Source: Clostridia bacterium (GTDB lineage Bacteria; Bacillota; DSM-521; Neomoorellales; Neomoorellaceae). From it: 7,865 nucleotides of DNA. The stretch is taken from the NCBI GenBank assembly GCA_012727745.1, contig JAAYGJ010000123.1, forward strand, positions 1 through 7,865. The letters are read 5' to 3'. The notes under the pieces were generated by a model that saw nothing but the letters and a program-made list of their open reading frames with translations, was not told the origin of the DNA and searched no databases. Positions 1 through 6,744 of the stretch are shown here, piece by piece; within the stretch, counting starts at the first letter, position 1, and every line of letters starts with the position of its first letter. The position numbers and the translations under genes are program-made.

Positions 1-1703
1 CTGTATGGTGTACTACTCAAACCATCCATAACGTGCGCCAGCTGTTAGGTCAGATCTTTGAAATTCCTTTAAGCAAAATTAATGTTAAAAAGCTGGCTAT
101 CGGCGGTGCCTTTGGTTCCAGCATTCAGATGAACTCAACCATACCCATCTGTGTAGCTCTGGCTTTGAAAGCCAAACGCCCTGTTAAGCTGGTTAACAGC
201 CGCGAAGATGATGTGTATGACCATACCAAATTCCCTGCCCGCATTAAGCTGAAGGTGGGTGTTAAGAAAGATGCTACTATTGTAGCCGCTGATATGCGGG
301 TGCTGGTTGACATTGGCGCCCACCAGATTAACGCCTACCCCTTGTTGGGTTGTATGGCCGGGTGGTACGCTTCCCTGTACAAGTGGAAAGACTTTTACTA
401 TGAAGGCAGATGCGTATATACCAATAAAGTGCCTGCCTGCGCTATGCAAGGTTACGGCAACCCCCAGGTCAACTTTGCTGTAGAGTCCCATATAGACGCT
501 ATTGCAGCTGAATGCGGTTTTGACCCCATCGAGTTTCGCCTTAAGAATTACGTTGGCGTGGGTGACGAATTCTGGGGCCAGGGGCCAACCGTAAAATCAA
601 TCATTAAGAGCTGCGGCGTTGAAGAAATGCTGCGCGAAGGTGCCAAGCTTATCAACTGGCAAGATAGACGTCCACCTGCCGAGAAAACAGGGCGCTATCG
701 TCGCGGCATTGGAGTGGCCCGGGGTTTCCATACCTCTGGTACAGGTGGTCCCAAACCGGGTGAAGTAATCGACTACTCCACTGCTACTGTAAAAATTAAC
801 GAGGACGGTACAGTTGATGTTATTACACCGGTTGTTGACCATGGCGGCGGTACCGGTGAAGCGGCAGTGAAAATAGCGGCTGAGGTTCTTAAAGTACCTT
901 ATGAAAAGGGAGAACTCTCACCGGCAGATACCAAGACGACCGGGTATGATGTTTGTACACATGCTACCCGTGGCGTTTATTGCGGTTGTGGCGCAGTTTA
1001 TCATGTTGCCCAGCAAGTTAAAGCGAAACTGTTGGAATATGCTGGCCGCATGCTGGATGAAAATCCTGATTGCTTAGAGCTCAGCTATGATCCCCAAACA
1101 AATGAAACCATTATCCATCCCAAAGGCTTTAAACAGAAGCAGATAACAATGGCCGAGGTTGCCAAACGGGCTCAGATTTATAGCTGGGGTACAATTGCCG
1201 CCACTGACAGTTTACGCCAGAAAAACTGCCCGCCCTGCTTTGTAGCTCACTTTATTGAAGTAGAAGTTGATACCTGGACCGGGATTATCAGAGTACCTCG
1301 GGCGGTCCTATTGTCAGATTCGGGAACACCGGTTAATCCTGATATGGTGGCCGGCCAGTTAGTCGGCTCATTATCCCGGGGCCTGGGCTATGCTGCTTAT
1401 GAAGAAACCGAATACGACATGGAAACTGGCAAACTAAAATGTAACGGCTTTATTACTGACAATAAAGTTCCTACTAGCTGTGAAATGCCGTTGATTGAAA
1501 ATCTTCATGTATATTTTGCCAAAACCTATGAGCCGTCTGGCCCGTTCGGTGCCAAAGGTATTGGCGAAGCAGCTTTAAATTCGGTTGCCTCAGCCTTTGC
1601 CAATGCGGTTTACAATGCTATCGGGGTTAGATTTTACCGGACACCGATAACACCTGAAAGAGTGTTAGAGGCTTTAGAAGGGGGTGCTGGGGTTGGAAAC
1701 TAA
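1..1703 (+). CDS. Xanthine dehydrogenase-family hydroxylase, molybdopterin-binding large subunit (5' partial)
   Basis: Catalytic subunit of a cytoplasmic molybdenum hydroxylase, which inserts water-derived oxygen into an aromatic heterocycle or aldehyde and passes electrons to the Fe-S and FAD subunits. The frame is open from base 3, giving 566 visible residues; the family is about 750-800 aa, so roughly 200 N-terminal residues lie off the left edge. The GTG at 33 is not the true start, because conserved sequence (WCTTQT, with the Mo-site Gln codon at 18-20) precedes it. Family landmarks are GGAFG at 102-116, MQGYGNPQ at 444-467, DHGGGTGE around 837-860, and GAKGIGEAALN with the presumed catalytic Glu codon at 1566-1568. 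The AYRCSF loop of form I CO dehydrogenase is absent. Aligned to bovine xanthine dehydrogenase, Glu802 appears as Ile and Arg880 as Gln, so the substrate is probably not xanthine. The stop overlaps the next gene. Family is certain; substrate is unknown. Confidence 0.93.
   Translation, partial: VWCTTQTIHNVRQLLGQIFEIPLSKINVKKLAIGGAFGSSIQMNSTIPICVALALKAKRPVKLVNSREDDVYDHTKFPARIKLKVGVKKDATIVAADMRVLVDIGAHQINAYPLLGCMAGWYASLYKWKDFYYEGRCVYTNKVPACAMQGYGNPQVNFAVESHIDAIAAECGFDPIEFRLKNYVGVGDEFWGQGPTVKSIIKSCGVEEMLREGAKLINWQDRRPPAEKTGRYRRGIGVARGFHTSGTGGPKPGEVIDYSTATVKINEDGTVDVITPVVDHGGGTGEAAVKIAAEVLKVPYEKGELSPADTKTTGYDVCTHATRGVYCGCGAVYHVAQQVKAKLLEYAGRMLDENPDCLELSYDPQTNETIIHPKGFKQKQITMAEVAKRAQIYSWGTIAATDSLRQKNCPPCFVAHFIEVEVDTWTGIIRVPRAVLLSDSGTPVNPDMVAGQLVGSLSRGLGYAAYEETEYDMETGKLKCNGFITDNKVPTSCEMPLIENLHVYFAKTYEPSGPFGAKGIGEAALNSVASAFANAVYNAIGVRFYRTPITPERVLEALEGGAGVGN
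1678..1684 (+). promoter_or_regulatory. Ribosome binding site deciding the FAD-subunit start
   Basis: AAGGGGG lies 8 nt before the TTG at 1693 and overlaps the alternative GTG at 1684. For the GTG start the nearest Shine-Dalgarno-like sequence is AGAGG at 1667-1671, 12 nt away. The spacing favours TTG 1693, inside the end of the large-subunit gene, which fits translational coupling. Confidence 0.55.
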
Positions 1704-2583
1704 TACCAAGATTTTAGCCTGTGAATATCAGTACCTGGAGAGCTCAGAGCTTGGCCAGGTACTGACCTGGCTTGAAGAATATGGGGAGAAGGCGGCCGTT
1801 CTTGCCGGTGGTACCGATTTGCTGGTCAAAATGAAGATGGGCAATTTACAACCGGACTGCGTGATTTACATTAAAAAGATCGCTGAACTGGACTACATTA
1901 AAGACGACGCTGATGCCCTAAGAATCGGTGCTACCACAAGTCTGGCTACCATTGAACGCAATGAGGTTGTAAAAACTTACTACAGTGCTTTGTATGAAGC
2001 AGTTCGTTCGATGGCCGCGGTATCGATTAGAAATATGGGGACCATCGGCGGCAATTTGGGCAATGCTTCACCGGCAGCCGATACGGCGCCGCCGTTACTG
2101 GTGTATGATGCTACTTTGAAGCTTGTCAGCCAGCAAGGAGAAAGATTGGTTCCTCTGAACGAGTTTTTTGTCGGGCCTAGCCAATCAGTTCTAAAGCCCA
2201 ATGAAATAATCGCTGAAATTATTATCCCCAAACTTGGACCCGACAGTGGCAGCAGTTTCCTTAAACTTGGTCGCGTGTCGGCAGATATAGCTAAAATAAA
2301 TGTTGCCGTTTATATGCTGCGCTCCGGTAGCAAATGTGAAAGCTGCCGCATCGCTTTTGGCTCGGTAGCTCCCACCCCCATCAGGGTGCCGCAAGCGGAG
2401 GCAATGCTTAACGGCAAGGAAATAAATGAGGAACTGCTTGGCGCGGCTGCGCAGGCGGGTGCAGCGGAGATCAAACCTATAACCGACAACCGGTCTACTA
2501 AAGCTTACCGCCAAAAGGTTAGCAAGGTAATACTGCAAGAAGCCTTGCAGGCAGCCTGGCAGAGAGCGGGAGGTGCCCTCTAG
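1693..2583 (+). CDS. Molybdenum hydroxylase FAD-binding medium subunit
   Basis: Flavin subunit of the same hydroxylase; it takes electrons from the [2Fe-2S] subunit and hands them to an external acceptor. From TTG 1693 it is 296 aa, normal for CoxM/XdhB-type subunits. The N-terminal FAD-binding fold shows AGGTDLL (near residue 40) and the paired FAD motif RNMGTIGGNLGNASPAAD (near residues 115-132). The C-terminal flavoprotein domain begins around FLKLGRVSADIAKIN. The start is ambiguous: GTG 1684 would add three residues, but the GGGGG ribosome binding site is better placed for TTG 1693. The first codons overlap the large-subunit stop by 11 nt, and the stop is 2 nt before the Fe-S subunit, so the three are co-translated. 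The acceptor (NAD+, ferredoxin or other) cannot be read from the sequence. Confidence 0.93.
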   Translation: METNTKILACEYQYLESSELGQVLTWLEEYGEKAAVLAGGTDLLVKMKMGNLQPDCVIYIKKIAELDYIKDDADALRIGATTSLATIERNEVVKTYYSALYEAVRSMAAVSIRNMGTIGGNLGNASPAADTAPPLLVYDATLKLVSQQGERLVPLNEFFVGPSQSVLKPNEIIAEIIIPKLGPDSGSSFLKLGRVSADIAKINVAVYMLRSGSKCESCRIAFGSVAPTPIRVPQAEAMLNGKEINEELLGAAAQAGAAEIKPITDNRSTKAYRQKVSKVILQEALQAAWQRAGGAL

Positions 2584-2585
2584 TT

Positions 2586-3053
2586 ATGGAAAGAAAATGG
2601 GTCAAAATAAAAGTAAACGGTAAAGAGCGGCAGCTGTACCTAAAACCTAATGACCTACTGCTGAATGTTCTGCGTGATGAGCTGGGGCTAATGGGTGCCA
2701 AGTATGGCTGCGGTATTGGTGAGTGCGGGGCCTGTACGGTTTTAGTTAATGGGCGGCCCATGTTATCCTGCCTGATCCTGGCGGTGACAATGGACGGACA
2801 GGAGATTACTACGGTAGAAGGTCTGGGTGACTACGACCAGCTCCATCCCTTGCAGCAGTCATTCTTGGATCACGGTGCCATTCAATGCGGTTTTTGTACC
2901 CCCGGGATGCTGGTAACAGCAAAAGGCCTGCTGGATGAAAACCCCAATCCTAGCGAGGAAGAGATCCGGGACTACCTGCGCGGTAATCTCTGCCGTTGCA
3001 CCGGCTATACGGCTATTGTAAAGGCGGTCAAAGAAGCAAGCAAGGCAGTATAG
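2586..3053 (+). CDS. Molybdenum hydroxylase [2Fe-2S] small subunit
   Basis: Electron-transfer subunit with two [2Fe-2S] clusters, linking the Mo site to FAD. It is 155 aa, the usual length. The N-terminal plant-ferredoxin domain has ligands Cys42, Cys47, Cys50 and Cys62 (motif GCGIGECGACTV). The C-terminal helical domain has Cys101, Cys104, Cys136 and Cys138 (QCGFCTPGM and LCRCTGY). All eight ligands are present, so the subunit should be functional. The ATG at 2586 is preceded by GGGAGGTG about 10 nt upstream, inside the end of the FAD-subunit gene. The order large-medium-small is one of the common arrangements of these operons. An inverted repeat follows at 3070-3104 and closes the operon. 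Maturation would need molybdenum cofactor insertion proteins, none of which is in the window. Confidence 0.95.
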   Translation: MERKWVKIKVNGKERQLYLKPNDLLLNVLRDELGLMGAKYGCGIGECGACTVLVNGRPMLSCLILAVTMDGQEITTVEGLGDYDQLHPLQQSFLDHGAIQCGFCTPGMLVTAKGLLDENPNPSEEEIRDYLRGNLCRCTGYTAIVKAVKEASKAV

Positions 3054-3069
3054 TATTATAATATAGAGC

Positions 3070-3104
3070 ATTTAAAGCGGAGGGAATGCCCCTCCGCTTT
3101 AAAT
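3070..3104 (+). terminator. Perfect 15-bp inverted repeat, probable transcription terminator
   Basis: ATTTAAAGCGGAGGG at 3070-3084 is exactly complementary to 3090-3104, with a 5-nt loop. It starts 16 nt after the Fe-S subunit stop. There is no separate T-run beyond the stem, but the descending arm ends CTTTAAAT and the structure would work from either side. It separates the hydroxylase operon from the regulator gene. Confidence 0.75.
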
Positions 3105-3259
3105 ATGCGTGCGCCCGGCACTCGCTTCGACAGCTGCCAGGTTATCGCAACTGCACCCTGTTAACTGGTGAACATAATTAGTATTTCGGCCGGCAGGAAA
3201 ATTTGCTTTTATTGTCGAAAAAACTAAACAGGCGGTAGTGAGAGGGGTAATAGTAATAA

Positions 3260-4945
3260 ATGCTTAAATACTATGGCATTACAATGAAAAGTATTCTTAG
3301 CTTGCCAGAACTTGCCGGCAGCAAGTTGCTGGGAGGTGCTGACGGCCTCCATAAATTAGTTACTAACGTTAATGTCATGGAAGTGCCGGACATTTTACCC
3401 TGGATAAAAAGGGGAGACTTTATTCTAACTACCGGTTATGCTATCAAAGATGATATCGAAGCCCAAAAAAGTCTTATCCCCCAGTTAGCTAAACAGGGAG
3501 CAGCAGGGCTGGCCATAAAAGCTCAGCGATATATTGAGACCATTCCTCTCTACATGATTGAAACTGCCAACAATCTTTCTTTTCCGCTCCTGCAGTTACC
3601 CGTAGAAATTAATTTTTCTAACGTTATTTCGGCTGTTTTGTCCCAGCTGGTCAACCGGCAGGCTTCCTTTTTAGAGCACAGTGTCACAGTGCACCAGCTG
3701 TTTACGGACCTGATTTTGAACGGCGGTCAACTTGATCAAATTGCATTAGCCCTGGCTGATTTAATTAAAGCTTATGTTAACCTGGAAGACCAGTTGAATT
3801 TAAGAAGTGTAATCCATCCTGCTAATATACCTGTTGAAGTATGCGATTTTTTTGCAAACACAAATACGACTGCTGTTAAGAATAGTCGTAGTGATAGTAA
3901 CCGCTATTATCATCATTATTTGTCACTGGCTGGCCGAGAAGTTGATAGCATCGTCTTGCCTGTAGTTATTGAAGGGAAGCAATACGGCTGGGTAAAAGCA
4001 GTGAGCATGAATCAGTATTTTTCTGCCTATGAATTGCTGACACTGGAACGGGTATGTTCCATCGTGGCTCTGGACATTTTAAGGCAGTATAATGTCACCC
4101 AGGTTGAGATTAAGTACAAAGCTGAATTTTTAAGCCAGCTGTTAATTTCTTCGGATTATGATGAAAAAGATTTTATTGATAGAGCCAGGGCTTTTAACTG
4201 GGATCTGACCGCTAGCTATGCCACTTTGCTGATAGAGGTTATGCCTGAACCGAAGACTAATATGCCCGAAACTGTTGGGCAGGTGGAGCAGGATGTAAAA
4301 ACCGCTGCTGCTCTGTTGATTGACAGTTATTGCCAGGAGCAGCGGTTAAAATATTTCCTGGTCAATAACGATGACGGCCTGGTACTTTTTATTGAGGCTA
4401 ATACGAATAAGGCCAAACAGAAAAATAGTATTGATAAATTTATGCATAATATTAGGCTATTGATGGGTAACTGGCAATTGACTGCCGGCATTGGTGGTAG
4501 TTATAAAGGTTACAAGGGGATCAAGAGGAGCTACCGGGAAGCCAAAGTTGCTCTAGAATTGGGAAAGTATTTATATGGCATCGGCACCGATATTTATTAC
4601 CATAAGTTAGGTTTTTACGGGTTGTTGCTAAAGCATACAGAACTTAAGGAACTAAGATATTTTGTGGAGGAAGTTCTGGGGCCCCTGCTGGCTTATGATA
4701 GTAATAAAAAGGGAGAGCTGATAAAGACTTTAGAGGCCTATTTAGAGTGCAACTGGAATGTTAAGGAAACGGCGGCAAAGCTGTATACTCATTATAATAC
4801 CGTCTTATATCGTATCAATAAAATAAAGCAATTGACTGGGATTGACTTTGACCATCCAGACCAGAAATTGAATTTGGTGGTAGCAATGCGCCTGGCCCAG
4901 GTTATTAAGTGCTTGGGCAGTAATTTTAGCAAGATTGTTAACTAG
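3260..4945 (+). CDS. PucR-family transcriptional regulator
   Basis: DNA-binding activator or repressor of the PucR/CdaR group, 561 aa. The N-terminal PucR sensory domain (about residues 9-130) shows the family pattern in NVMEVPDILPWIKRGDFILTTGY. A middle region (about 290-430) resembles the degenerate GGDEF-like domain of CdaR proteins. The C-terminal PucR helix-turn-helix (about 487-550) contains NVKETAAKLYTHYNTVLYRI and a following KIKQLTGIDF segment, both typical. The ATG at 3260 is chosen because an in-frame TAA sits immediately before it; the ribosome binding site GAGAGGGG is a little far (12 nt). ATG 3284 is a possible shorter start but has no ribosome binding site. Members of the family control purine catabolism, amino acid or sugar-acid use; the ligand here is unknown. 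Lying between the hydroxylase operon and the corrinoid genes, it may control either or both. Confidence 0.92.
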   Translation: MLKYYGITMKSILSLPELAGSKLLGGADGLHKLVTNVNVMEVPDILPWIKRGDFILTTGYAIKDDIEAQKSLIPQLAKQGAAGLAIKAQRYIETIPLYMIETANNLSFPLLQLPVEINFSNVISAVLSQLVNRQASFLEHSVTVHQLFTDLILNGGQLDQIALALADLIKAYVNLEDQLNLRSVIHPANIPVEVCDFFANTNTTAVKNSRSDSNRYYHHYLSLAGREVDSIVLPVVIEGKQYGWVKAVSMNQYFSAYELLTLERVCSIVALDILRQYNVTQVEIKYKAEFLSQLLISSDYDEKDFIDRARAFNWDLTASYATLLIEVMPEPKTNMPETVGQVEQDVKTAAALLIDSYCQEQRLKYFLVNNDDGLVLFIEANTNKAKQKNSIDKFMHNIRLLMGNWQLTAGIGGSYKGYKGIKRSYREAKVALELGKYLYGIGTDIYYHKLGFYGLLLKHTELKELRYFVEEVLGPLLAYDSNKKGELIKTLEAYLECNWNVKETAAKLYTHYNTVLYRINKIKQLTGIDFDHPDQKLNLVVAMRLAQVIKCLGSNFSKIVN

Positions 4946-5016
4946 TAAGAGCTACTGCAGCTGAGTGGCCAAGTTACAGCCAGGCAAGAAAACTAACCAA
5001 TGACAATATTTTGTCC

Positions 5017-5046
5017 TTGCGGCCCATCAAAGGGTTAGAATATACT
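5017..5046 (+). promoter_or_regulatory. Candidate sigma-A promoter for the corrinoid/methyltransferase genes
   Basis: TTGCGG (5017-5022) and TATACT (5041-5046) are separated by 18 nt, within the range for a vegetative promoter. The -10 matches TATAAT at five of six positions; the -35 is weaker. Transcription would start near 5052, about 34 nt before the corrinoid-protein ATG. No terminator was found after the regulator gene, so read-through may also contribute. Confidence 0.42.
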
Positions 5047-5048
5047 AA

Positions 5049-5063
5049 ATAATAAGCTATTAT
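5049..5063 (+). promoter_or_regulatory. AT-rich dyad at the predicted transcription start, possible operator
   Basis: ATAATA-agc-TATTAT is a perfect 6-bp inverted repeat with a 3-nt spacer. It lies just after the candidate -10 and over the expected start site, where a repressor or the adjacent PucR-type regulator could act. The flanks are A/T-rich, so chance symmetry is a real possibility. Confidence 0.25.
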
Positions 5064-5072
5064 ATTTAACTT

Positions 5073-5079
5073 GGGGGGA
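5073..5079 (+). promoter_or_regulatory. Ribosome binding site deciding the corrinoid-protein start
   Basis: GGGGGGA lies 6 nt before the ATG at 5086. The in-frame TTG at 5071 overlaps this site and has no ribosome binding site of its own, so the five extra residues it would add are not real. Confidence 0.7.
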
Positions 5080-5085
5080 TGGTCA

Positions 5086-5715
5086 ATGGCAGCTCTGGAG
5101 GCACTTAAAGAAGCTTTAATGGCTGGCAATGCTAATAAAGTGCGGGAAGAGGTCCAGAAAGCGTTGGAAGCAGGCATTGAGCCGGGTACGATTATCAATG
5201 ACGGTTTAATTGCCGCTATGAGTGTGATTGGCGTTAAATTTAAGAACAATGAAGTCTACGTTCCTGAAGTTCTGGTTGCAGCTCGGGCTATGCATGCTGG
5301 CATGGACGTGGTAAAACCTTTGCTGGCTGGCGGTGAGTTGGGCAACAAAGGGACCTTCGTTATCGGCACGGTTAAGACTGACCTCCATGATATTGGTAAA
5401 AACCTGGTAGCCATGATGATGGAGGGGGTAGGATTTAAAGTTGTTGATCTTGGCATTGATGTACCGGTAGAAAAGTTTGTACAGGCTGTAGAAGAGCATA
5501 AACCCCAGATCGTCGGCATTTCTGCACTTTTAACCTCCACAATGATGCAAATGAAGAAAACAGTAGATGGCCTGGCAGCTTATCGCGACCAGATAAAAAT
5601 AATGGTTGGCGGGGCACCGGTGACGCAAAAGTTTGCTGATGAAATTGGCGCCGATGGTTATGCTCCTGATGCTGCCTCGGCTGCAGAACTGGCTGTGAAA
5701 CTCGTGTCCTCATAA
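5086..5715 (+). CDS. Stand-alone corrinoid (B12-binding) methyl-carrier protein
   Basis: Methyl carrier of a three-component methyltransferase system: its cobalamin accepts a methyl group from a substrate-specific methyltransferase and gives it to a second enzyme. It is 209 aa, normal for the MtbC/MtgC/MtvC type. An N-terminal four-helix cap (about 1-88) is followed by a Rossmann-like B12 domain (about 90-209). The base-off/His-on cobalamin motif is complete: Asp99-x-His101-x-x-Gly104 (His101 the lower cobalt ligand), Ser146-x-Leu148, and Gly175-Gly176. It is a paralogue of the N-terminal part of the gene at 6745, with about half the residues identical by eye over the first 75 aligned. A methyltetrahydrofolate methyltransferase follows 121 nt downstream and is its probable partner. 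The methyl donor cannot be told, because no MttB-, MtaB- or MtbB-like gene is in the window. Confidence 0.93.
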   Translation: MAALEALKEALMAGNANKVREEVQKALEAGIEPGTIINDGLIAAMSVIGVKFKNNEVYVPEVLVAARAMHAGMDVVKPLLAGGELGNKGTFVIGTVKTDLHDIGKNLVAMMMEGVGFKVVDLGIDVPVEKFVQAVEEHKPQIVGISALLTSTMMQMKKTVDGLAAYRDQIKIMVGGAPVTQKFADEIGADGYAPDAASAAELAVKLVSS

Positions 5716-5730
5716 GAACACTACCGTAAT

Positions 5731-5793
5731 ATGTGGGAATTGTATGGGATATAGGTTTCAAAATTGAAACTGGCGTCTACAAGCCTCCCACAT
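5731..5793 (+). ncRNA. Candidate structured RNA element in the spacer before the methyltransferase gene
   Basis: The 63-nt element folds by eye into three stacked helices. The outer stem is ATGTGGGA (5731-5738) with TCCCACAT (5786-5793). The middle stem is TTGTA (5740-5744) with TACAA (5778-5782). The tip is a hairpin, GGTTTCAA with TTGAAACT (5754-5771, one G-U pair), closed by an AA loop. The internal loops are purine-rich on the 5' side. It ends 43 nt before the methyltransferase ATG and has no T-run, so it is not a simple terminator. It could be a processing or stability element, a cis-regulatory RNA, or a protein-binding dyad. I do not recognise it as a named riboswitch. Confidence 0.4.
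5755..5770. repeat. 16-bp palindrome GTTTCAA-AA-TTGAAAC
   Basis: Perfect 7-bp arms around a 2-nt centre. At DNA level it has the size and symmetry of a dimeric repressor site; at RNA level it forms the tip of the larger hairpin at 5731-5793. No second copy was seen in the window. Confidence 0.4.
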
Positions 5794-5836
5794 CATAGCT
5801 CGCGCTTCTCACAATTTTATCGGAGGGGGCTTATTA

Positions 5837-6634
5837 ATGCTAGTTGTCGGAGAATTGATCAACTCCAGCCGTAAAGCTGTTGCCGAAGCAATTAATAATC
5901 GCGATAAGGAATATATTCAGGAGCTAGCTTGTAAGCAGGTTGAGGCCGGGGCAGATATCATTGATGTCAACTGCGGGACAAGTTTTGCGGAAGAAGTACA
6001 GGTTATGAACTGGCTGGTAGATATTGTGCAGGAAGTGGTAGATGTTCCCCTGTGTATTGACAGTCCCAGTGCTGCTGCTCTGGCAGCAGGTTTGGAGCGC
6101 CACCAGGGTCAGGCTATGATAAACTCCATCTCTGCTGAGAAGGAACGCTGGGATGCAGTAATACCGCTGGTGCGGCAGTTTAAACCCAAAGTTATTGCGC
6201 TTTGCATGGATGATGGCGGTATGCCTGCTTCAGTAGATGACCGCCTCCGTGTATCAGACCAATTAATTAACGGCCTAGCAGCAGCAGGGATACCGGCAGT
6301 TGATATCTATCTCGACCCTTTAATTAAGCCCCTGGGTGTAAACCATGAGTTCGGCATGGAAGCACTGGAATCAATTGCGGCGCTGCGGCAAAAGTATCCG
6401 GAGATCCACAATATTTGTGGCCTTTCCAATATTTCGTTCGGTCTTCCGGAGCGTCGCCTCCTTAACCGGGCTTTTATGGTAATGTGCCTGCTCAAAGGGA
6501 TGGATGCTTTCATCCTTGACCCTCTTGATAGGCCGCTAATGAGCCTGTTAAAAGCATCCGTGGCCCTGGCTGGCCAGGATGAGTACTGCTTGCAATATAT
6601 TACTGCTGCCCGTTCCGGCCAAATCAAGGCCTGA
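5837..6634 (+). CDS. Methyltetrahydrofolate:corrinoid methyltransferase (AcsE/MtgA-like, pterin-binding family)
   Basis: Transfers a methyl group between tetrahydrofolate N5 and the cobalt of a corrinoid protein. It is 265 aa, close to the acetogen enzyme AcsE (about 262). The DHPS-like TIM-barrel motifs appear in order: GELINSSR (5-12), DVNCG (43-47), CIDSPS (73-78), MINSISAE (94-101), LCMDDGGMP (122-130), YLDPLIKP (158-165), CGLSNIS (194-200). Residues matching the AcsE pterin site are kept: Asp75, Asn96, Asp160 and Asn198 (Asn199 in AcsE). AcsE has GERIN where this has GELIN. The ATG has an excellent ribosome binding site, GGAGGGGG, 7 nt upstream. Corrinoid proteins lie on both sides, which argues against folate-biosynthetic dihydropteroate synthase. 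Whether it serves methyl-group catabolism (as MtgA does) or the Wood-Ljungdahl pathway cannot be settled, but no CO dehydrogenase/acetyl-CoA synthase genes are adjacent, so catabolic use is more likely. An intrinsic terminator follows 17 nt after the stop. Confidence 0.9.
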   Translation: MLVVGELINSSRKAVAEAINNRDKEYIQELACKQVEAGADIIDVNCGTSFAEEVQVMNWLVDIVQEVVDVPLCIDSPSAAALAAGLERHQGQAMINSISAEKERWDAVIPLVRQFKPKVIALCMDDGGMPASVDDRLRVSDQLINGLAAAGIPAVDIYLDPLIKPLGVNHEFGMEALESIAALRQKYPEIHNICGLSNISFGLPERRLLNRAFMVMCLLKGMDAFILDPLDRPLMSLLKASVALAGQDEYCLQYITAARSGQIKA

Positions 6635-6651
6635 GGCGATAAGCGTATTGC

Positions 6652-6685
6652 GGCCGTAGAGGGAGTCCCCCTGCGGCCTTTTTTT
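6652..6685 (+). terminator. Intrinsic (Rho-independent) terminator after the methyltransferase gene
   Basis: GGCCGTAGAGGG (6652-6663) pairs with CCCCCTGCGGCC (6667-6678) across a 3-nt loop, with one G-U pair and one A-C mismatch. Seven T residues follow (6679-6685). The structure is textbook. The next gene starts only 59 nt later, so it could also act as a partial terminator or attenuator. Confidence 0.9.
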
Positions 6686-6744
6686 GTAGAACGAGACTGG
6701 CGGTTTGCTAGGGCTGCAGCTATTGAAGAGGCAGGTGTGTCAAT

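Noticed and set aside
33..35. GTG as the start of the hydroxylase large subunit
   Set aside because: The frame is open to base 3 and the upstream residues include the conserved TQ of the Mo site; the gene is cut by the window edge.
125..842. Several - strand ORFs opposite the hydroxylase large subunit, and similar ones opposite other genes
   Set aside because: They mirror well-supported + strand genes, have no recognisable domains and no good ribosome binding sites.
1..1703. Form I CO dehydrogenase (CoxL) or genuine xanthine dehydrogenase
   Set aside because: No AYRCSF active-site loop, and the Glu802/Arg880 equivalents of xanthine dehydrogenase appear to be Ile and Gln; only the wider family can be named.
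3105..3259. Promoter for the PucR-type regulator gene
   Set aside because: TTGCTT-16-TAAACA and TTGTCG with a poor -10 were considered; neither is good enough to call.
4946..5010. Terminator after the PucR-type regulator gene
   Set aside because: Only short stems (such as TGGC/GCCA) with no T-run; not convincing.
5071..5073. TTG as the start of the first corrinoid protein
   Set aside because: It overlaps the ribosome binding site that serves ATG 5086, and the family normally starts at about that point.
5716..5836. Purine, cobalamin, THF or c-di-GMP riboswitch
   Set aside because: The characteristic conserved core sequences (for example the B12 box or the purine-type joining segments) were not found; only an unassigned hairpin is supported.
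5837..6634. Dihydropteroate synthase of folate synthesis
   Set aside because: The motifs and residue spacing follow AcsE-type methyltransferases, and corrinoid-protein genes flank it on both sides.
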